Assembly: GCA_030917985.1 (NCBI GenBank)
Contig: JAUPTR010000058.1
Span: forward strand, 1-18,485
DNA: 18,485 nt
Reading direction: 5' to 3'
From: Pseudomonadota bacterium
GTDB lineage: Bacteria > Pseudomonadota > Gammaproteobacteria > Burkholderiales > SCOH01
The notes below the pieces were generated by a model. It was not told where the DNA came from and searched no databases. It saw only the letters and a program-made list of their open reading frames with translations. Below are positions 14,394-18,485 of the stretch, one piece after another. The translations under genes were made by a program, and so were the position numbers. The number at the start of each line of letters is the position of its first letter. Position 1 is the first letter of the stretch.

Positions 14394-15536
14394 GTGTTTG
14401 AACGCCATGAAGGGGGTGACCGGGCTGTCCTGGTTTGCCTCGATTTCGGTGATCCCGATTATCTGGATGCCCTTGAAGAGTTGCGGGAACTGTCGTCGAG
14501 CGCCGGAATCGAAACGCTCGATGTTGTCCGCGGCAAACGTAGCCGTCCAGACCCCGCCACATTCGCCGGCTCTGGCAAGGTGGAAGAGATTGCATATGTC
14601 GTGCAGGCCCGCGAAGCTGAGTTGGTGATTTTCAACCATGCCTTGTCGCCCGCACAGGAGCGTAATCTGGAGCGGGCATTGCAATGCCGTGTGGTAGACC
14701 GTACTTCGCTGATTCTGGACATCTTCGCGCAACGCGCCAAGAGCCATGAGGGCAAATTGCAGGTTGAACTGGCGCAGTTGAAGCATCTGTCGACTCGACT
14801 GGTGCGCGGCTGGACTCACCTGGAGCGGCAAAAAGGCGGTATCGGCCTGCGCGGTCCGGGTGAAACGCAGCTTGAAACGGATCGCCGTCTGATCGGCAAG
14901 CGCGTCAAACTGTTGCAGGACAAACTCGACAAATTGCGCAAGCAGCGCGCGGTGCAGCGCCGCAGCCGGGATCGGGCCGGCGAGTTGTCGGTATCCATTG
15001 TTGGCTATACCAATGCTGGCAAGAGTACCTTGTTCAATCGTTTGACCAAGGCGCATACCTACGCTGCCGATCAGCTGTTTGCCACACTTGATACCACCAG
15101 TCGGCGCCTGTATATCGACGCCGAGCTGTCGGTGGTGTTGTCGGATACGGTAGGTTTTATCCGGCAGTTGCCACACTCGCTGGTGGCGGCCTTTCTGGCG
15201 ACGCTGGAAGAAACCCTGCGTGCCGATTTGCTGCTGCATGTGATTGATTGCAACCATCCTGCTCGCGATCAGCAGATCGAGCAGGTAAATCTGGTGCTGC
15301 ACGAAATTGGTGCGGATGCGCTGCCACAGTTGCTGGTGTGGAACAAGATTGATCTAAAGGGCACGCCAGCAAGAATGGAGCGGGATGAGTGTGATAAAAT
15401 CCGCGCCGTACATTTGAGTGCTATAACTGGCGAAGGTTTGGATTTGCTGCGCAATGCCCTGAAAGAATTTGCACAGCAAAATGCATTAAATCCGGACGGG
15501 GACACCCCGGACATTCCTGAACAATCCGTAGACTGA
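14394..15536 (+). CDS. hflX: GTPase HflX (ribosome-associated)
   Basis: HflX is a GTPase that splits stalled 70S ribosomes, notably under heat stress. The 380 residues comprise an N-terminal HflX domain (with FAGSGKVEEI and FNHALSPAQERNLE), the family motif GGIGLRGPGETQLETDRR (148-165), and a G domain with GYTNAGKS (204-211), DTVGFIRQLPH and NKID. The GTG at 14394 is chosen because MFERHEGGDRAVLV aligns with the E. coli N-terminus. An upstream in-frame TTG at 14364 lies in the hfq terminator T-tract and is rejected. No good ribosome site precedes the GTG, suggesting low or coupled translation. hflK starts 7 nt after its stop. Confidence 0.96.
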   Translation: MFERHEGGDRAVLVCLDFGDPDYLDALEELRELSSSAGIETLDVVRGKRSRPDPATFAGSGKVEEIAYVVQAREAELVIFNHALSPAQERNLERALQCRVVDRTSLILDIFAQRAKSHEGKLQVELAQLKHLSTRLVRGWTHLERQKGGIGLRGPGETQLETDRRLIGKRVKLLQDKLDKLRKQRAVQRRSRDRAGELSVSIVGYTNAGKSTLFNRLTKAHTYAADQLFATLDTTSRRLYIDAELSVVLSDTVGFIRQLPHSLVAAFLATLEETLRADLLLHVIDCNHPARDQQIEQVNLVLHEIGADALPQLLVWNKIDLKGTPARMERDECDKIRAVHLSAITGEGLDLLRNALKEFAQQNALNPDGDTPDIPEQSVD

Positions 15537-15543
15537 TATATCG

Positions 15544-16743
15544 ATGGCACAGAACGATCCGCAGTGGGGAAAAAAAGGCAATGATGGCCCGCCGGACCTG
15601 GACGAGCTTTTGCGCAAGTTTTCGCAAAAGCTGTCTGGGCTGTTTGGCGGCAACAAGGGCGGCGGCAATCCGCTGCCGGAACCTTCAGCAAAAATGTTCG
15701 CCGGCGGTGCCGGCCTGATTGCAACACTGGTTCTGGGTGTGTGGGCTGCAACCGGCTTCTATGTGGTAGACACCCGTGAGCAAGGCGTGGTGCTGCGTTT
15801 CGGTAAATATGTCGAAACCACCGGTGAAGGCCTGCACTGGCATTGGCCCTATCCGATTGAAACCCGTGAGATCGTCAGCCTGACCATGGTGCGCAATGTT
15901 GAAGTCGGGCACCGCAACAGTGGCCGCAACAAGGTGCCGGAAGAGGCGCTGATGGTTACCGGTGACCAGAACATCATTGATCTTCAGTTTTCGGTTCAAT
16001 ACAACGTCAAGGACGCGCGTGCATTTCTGTTTAATACCCGCAATGGTGATCCGGACGCCAAGGATCTGGTATTGCAGGTTGCAGAATCGGCGATTCGTGA
16101 AGTTGTGGGCAAAAGCCCGATTGACTTCATCCTCAACGAGGGCAGGGCGGAAATCGCGGATCGTGCCGGAAACCTGATGCAGCAAATTCTTGATCGTTAT
16201 CAGTCGGGTGTGATGATCGTCAAGGTCAATATGTCCAACGCCCAGCCGCCTGAACAGGTGCAGGCGGCGTTTGATGATGCTGTCAAGGCAGGGCAAGACA
16301 AAGACCGCCTGAAGAGCGAAGGCGAAGCTTACGCCAATGACGTGATCCCGAAAGCGCGTGGCTTGGCCGCACGCCTTGAAGAAGAGGCCAACGCGCATCG
16401 CCAGCGCGTGGTGTCGCAGGCTGAGGGTGATGTCAGCCGCTTCAAGCAGGTGTTGAACGAATACAGCAAGGCGCCACAGGTGATGCGTGACCGTATGTAT
16501 CTCGACACCATGCAGCAGATTCTCAGTAATTCGACCAAAGTGCTGGTAGATCAGAAGGGCGGAAACAACCTGCTATATCTGCCGCTGGACAAGTTGATGC
16601 AGTTGAGCGGCTCTGCCAATGCATCCGCAACGCCTGCTGCTTCCGGCGCAGAACAGACTGCGCGGCCAGTGGCAGTTGATTCGCAACAGGATGGCGCGGG
16701 CAACCGTGATATCGGACGTGCACGCGAGAGGGAGAGCCGCTGA
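15544..16743 (+). CDS. hflK: FtsH protease modulator HflK
   Basis: HflK is an SPFH/prohibitin-family protein that forms, with HflC, a large periplasmic cage around FtsH. The 399 residues show a Gly-rich cytoplasmic N-terminus (DPQWGKKGNDGPPDLDELL is typical), one membrane helix (about 54-74), and an SPFH domain starting VDTREQGVVLRFGKYV. A long coiled-coil-prone region follows (AAFDDAVKAGQDKDRLKSEGEAYANDV). The C-terminus is Ala/Ser-rich and ends in an Arg/Glu run. No Shine-Dalgarno is evident at the ATG 7 nt after hflX, so coupling to hflX is likely. The stop overlaps the hflC ATG by one base (TGATG). Confidence 0.97.
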   Translation: MAQNDPQWGKKGNDGPPDLDELLRKFSQKLSGLFGGNKGGGNPLPEPSAKMFAGGAGLIATLVLGVWAATGFYVVDTREQGVVLRFGKYVETTGEGLHWHWPYPIETREIVSLTMVRNVEVGHRNSGRNKVPEEALMVTGDQNIIDLQFSVQYNVKDARAFLFNTRNGDPDAKDLVLQVAESAIREVVGKSPIDFILNEGRAEIADRAGNLMQQILDRYQSGVMIVKVNMSNAQPPEQVQAAFDDAVKAGQDKDRLKSEGEAYANDVIPKARGLAARLEEEANAHRQRVVSQAEGDVSRFKQVLNEYSKAPQVMRDRMYLDTMQQILSNSTKVLVDQKGGNNLLYLPLDKLMQLSGSANASATPAASGAEQTARPVAVDSQQDGAGNRDIGRARERESR

Positions 16744-17621
16744 TGGAAAACAATAAGTTCATGCCGATGCTGGCCGGTGGTTTGCTTCTGCTGTTGGTTT
16801 TGTGGATGAGCCTGTTTCGCGTTGATCAGCGACAGTACGCACTGGTGAAGGAGTTTGGCCGGGTAACTCAGGTTGTGAATACCCCCGGCTTGCACTTCAA
16901 GAAGCCGCTGATTGCCAACGTGGTGTATTTTGACCGCCGCGTGTTGACTATCGAAGCGGATGAGCCTGGCTTGTTTAACACCGCCGAGAAGAAAAATGTA
17001 CTGGTAGACAGTTTTGTCAAATGGCGGATTTCCAATATCGCAATCTACAACCAGAGCAGCAAGAGCGAACAACTTGCAGCCGGGCATTTACGGAATATCG
17101 TCAATTCTGCGCTGCGCGAGCAGATCGGTTCGCGCACGGTAGCCGAGGTGATGTCAGGCAAGCGCGACGAAATCATGCAGGCGGTGCGTCGCAACTCCAA
17201 TGTTGCGGCAGCCAAATATGGAATCGAAGTGATTGATGTACGTTTGAAACGGGTTGATTTCCCCGCCAATGTAAGTGGTTCGATTTATGACCGCATGCGT
17301 GCCGAGCGTCAGCGAGTTGCCAACGAACTGCGTTCGGAAGGTTCCGCCGAGTCGGAGAAAATTCGCGCCGATGCCGACCGTCAGCGTGAAGTCATTCTGG
17401 CAGAGGCCTACAAGAAGGCTCAGGAACTCAAGGGTGAAGGTGATGCCAAGGCCGCGGGTATTTATTCGCAGGCATATGGGCAAAACCCCGAGTTCTACAC
17501 TTTTTATCGCAGCCTGGAAGCGTATCGGCAGACATTTCGCAATAAATCCGACGTTTTGGTGCTCGAGCCGAATTCCGAGTTTTTCAAATACATGAAAAGC
17601 CCCGGTAAGGCGGCAAAATAG
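16743..17621 (+). CDS. hflC: FtsH protease modulator HflC
   Basis: HflC is the SPFH partner of HflK. The 292 residues have an N-terminal membrane helix (about 8-24), then the SPFH domain beginning FRVDQRQYALVKEFGRV. FVKWRISN and the conserved stretch from IEVIDVRLKRVDFP onward are typical. A charged helix (RSEGSAESEKIRADADRQREVILAEAY) and the end SEFFKYMKSP also match the family. The ATG overlaps the hflK stop by one base; a GAGAGGGAGAGC stretch in the hflK 3' end supplies a good ribosome site. Equal, coupled synthesis fits the 1:1 HflK-HflC complex. Confidence 0.97.
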   Translation: MENNKFMPMLAGGLLLLLVLWMSLFRVDQRQYALVKEFGRVTQVVNTPGLHFKKPLIANVVYFDRRVLTIEADEPGLFNTAEKKNVLVDSFVKWRISNIAIYNQSSKSEQLAAGHLRNIVNSALREQIGSRTVAEVMSGKRDEIMQAVRRNSNVAAAKYGIEVIDVRLKRVDFPANVSGSIYDRMRAERQRVANELRSEGSAESEKIRADADRQREVILAEAYKKAQELKGEGDAKAAGIYSQAYGQNPEFYTFYRSLEAYRQTFRNKSDVLVLEPNSEFFKYMKSPGKAAK

Positions 17622-17623
17622 CC

Positions 17624-17809
17624 ATGTTCGACAACCTCTTGCCCGCGCTGGCCTTGATGCTGGTTCTGGAGGGAGCGTTGCCGTTATTGTTGCCAAAGGT
17701 CTGGCGCGATACGTTTGCGCGCCTGATTTCCTTTAACGATGGTCAGTTGCGTTTTATGGGCCTGCTGTCGATAGTGGTCGGCCTGATCGGTTTGTTGCTG
17801 GTCAGCTGA
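17624..17809 (+). CDS. DUF2065 (YjeT-like) small inner-membrane protein
   Basis: This 61-residue protein has two hydrophobic helices (about 4-24 and 43-60) joined by a short basic/polar loop with KVWRDTF and the motif GQLRFMGL. It matches the DUF2065/YjeT family, found downstream of hflC in many proteobacteria. Its function is not known; the position suggests a link with HflKC-FtsH, but that is inference. The start is 2 nt after the hflC stop. The gene is easily missed because of its length. Confidence 0.88.
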   Translation: MFDNLLPALALMLVLEGALPLLLPKVWRDTFARLISFNDGQLRFMGLLSIVVGLIGLLLVS

Positions 17810-17821
17810 CCAACGTAGCGC

Positions 17822-17842
17822 CGTTTTGCCTGATGCAAAACG
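17822..17842 (+). promoter_or_regulatory. Hairpin between the DUF2065 gene and hisZ
   Basis: CGTTTTGC and GCAAAACG form a perfect 8-bp stem around CTGAT, 12 nt after the DUF2065 stop and 16 nt before the hisZ ATG. No T-tract follows, so it is not an intrinsic terminator; it could be a processing or leader structure. No promoter is visible in the 49-bp gap. Confidence 0.4.
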
Positions 17843-17858
17843 CAAAGAGTAGTGAAAC

Positions 17859-18485
17859 ATGCATACTTGGTTGTTACCTGAATATTTTGCCGACATTCTG
17901 CCTGCCGAGGCCCGACTGGTGGAGGAGCGTCGCCGCGCGTTGCTGGATCTGTTCCACGTGCATGGTTATCAGTTGGTCAGTCCGCCACTGATCGAGTTTG
18001 TCGAATCACTGGTGACAGACGATCAATTGGACTTGCGTACTTTCAAGGTGACCGACCAATTGTCGGGGCGACAAATGGGCTTGCGCGCAGACATTGCGCC
18101 ACAGGTGGCGCGAATCGATGCACATCTGTTGAATCTGAACGGCGTAGTGCGCCTGTGTTATGCCGGTAGCGTGGTTCACACCCTGCCTGGCAGCTTGCTT
18201 GGCAGCCGCGAGCAATTGCAGGTCGGTGCCGAGATTTATGGCCATGCCGGTATCGAGGCCGATGCCGAAGTGATCGGTTTGTTGCTGGATGCACTTGCCG
18301 GTCTTGGCGTAAATCGGGTGCAACTGGATATTGGCCATCTCGGTATTTTCCGTTCACTGATGCGTGAGTTTGCCATTCCTGGCGAGATGCAGAATCAGCT
18401 ATTCGAGGCCTTGCAGGCCAAGGACGCCGCGTCCACCGAAGCCCTGCTGCAGCAATTGCCCGTGGCACATGCACAAGTGTTAAGG
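17859..18485 (+). CDS. hisZ: ATP phosphoribosyltransferase regulatory subunit HisZ (3' end missing)
   Basis: HisZ is a HisRS-like protein without aminoacylation activity. It joins the short form of HisG and provides histidine feedback control of the first step of histidine synthesis. The 209 visible residues begin MHTWLLPEYFADILPAEA, the usual HisZ N-terminus, and include DQLSGRQMGLRADIAPQVARID, where active HisRS has LRPEGT and motif 1-type sequence. LCYAGSVVHT follows, where HisRS has the motif 2 RHERPQ. The family is about 380-390 residues, so roughly 180 lie past the edge. purA commonly follows in relatives. Its presence predicts a short-form hisG elsewhere in the genome. Confidence 0.93.
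   Translation, partial: MHTWLLPEYFADILPAEARLVEERRRALLDLFHVHGYQLVSPPLIEFVESLVTDDQLDLRTFKVTDQLSGRQMGLRADIAPQVARIDAHLLNLNGVVRLCYAGSVVHTLPGSLLGSREQLQVGAEIYGHAGIEADAEVIGLLLDALAGLGVNRVQLDIGHLGIFRSLMREFAIPGEMQNQLFEALQAKDAASTEALLQQLPVAHAQVLR

Noticed and set aside
14884..14894. Possible neisserial DNA uptake sequence (GCCGTCTGAA)
   Set aside because: Only a near match (GCCGTCTGAT) is present, within hflX coding sequence, and no cluster of exact copies is seen in the window.

Overview
The window looks like a betaproteobacterial chromosome, most likely order Neisseriales (Chromobacteriaceae or Chitinibacteraceae-like). The reasons are the conserved gene order ndk, rlmN, pilF, rodZ, ispG, hisS, yfgM, bamB, der, hfq, hflX, hflK, hflC, DUF2065, hisZ, the moderately high G+C, and a HisZ-type ATP-phosphoribosyltransferase regulatory subunit next to hflC. 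The genus is inference; no rRNA is present.

Positions 1 to about 3880 hold a minus-strand vitamin B12 uptake operon. It reads from an extended -10 promoter (about 3872-3880) through a textbook cobalamin riboswitch (3671-3863) and a 155-nt leader into btuB (TonB-dependent outer-membrane receptor), a BtuC/FecCD-type permease and a BtuD/FecE-type ATPase that runs off the left edge. No periplasmic binding protein (BtuF) is visible; it may lie beyond the edge. Positions 3881-4110 have no gene, only small repeats and short hairpins. A minus-strand SPOR-domain envelope protein gene (4111-4970) follows. It is split by an apparent single-base frameshift in a run of A.

From 5122 to the right edge everything is on the plus strand and very compact. 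First come ndk and rlmN (23S rRNA/tRNA A2 methylation), then pilF (type IV pilus assembly) and rodZ (cell shape), which overlap by 4 nt. Next are ispG (isoprenoid synthesis), hisS, yfgM and bamB (Sec translocon helper and outer-membrane assembly) and der (ribosome biogenesis GTPase). Then hfq, hflX, hflK and hflC (RNA chaperone, ribosome-rescue GTPase, FtsH regulators), a small DUF2065 membrane protein and the start of hisZ. Several junctions carry strong hairpins too close to the next start to leave room for a new promoter (before ispG, der, hflX and hisZ). These suggest partial terminators or processing sites that tune expression along one long transcript.

Most of the window is ordinary conserved core. 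I saw no CRISPR array, tRNA, rRNA, insertion sequence, phage gene or defence system, and no convincing undescribed system. The points most worth a second look are the frameshift in the SPOR gene, the layered RNA structure in the btuB leader, the intra-operon hairpins, and a PilF without a lipobox cysteine.
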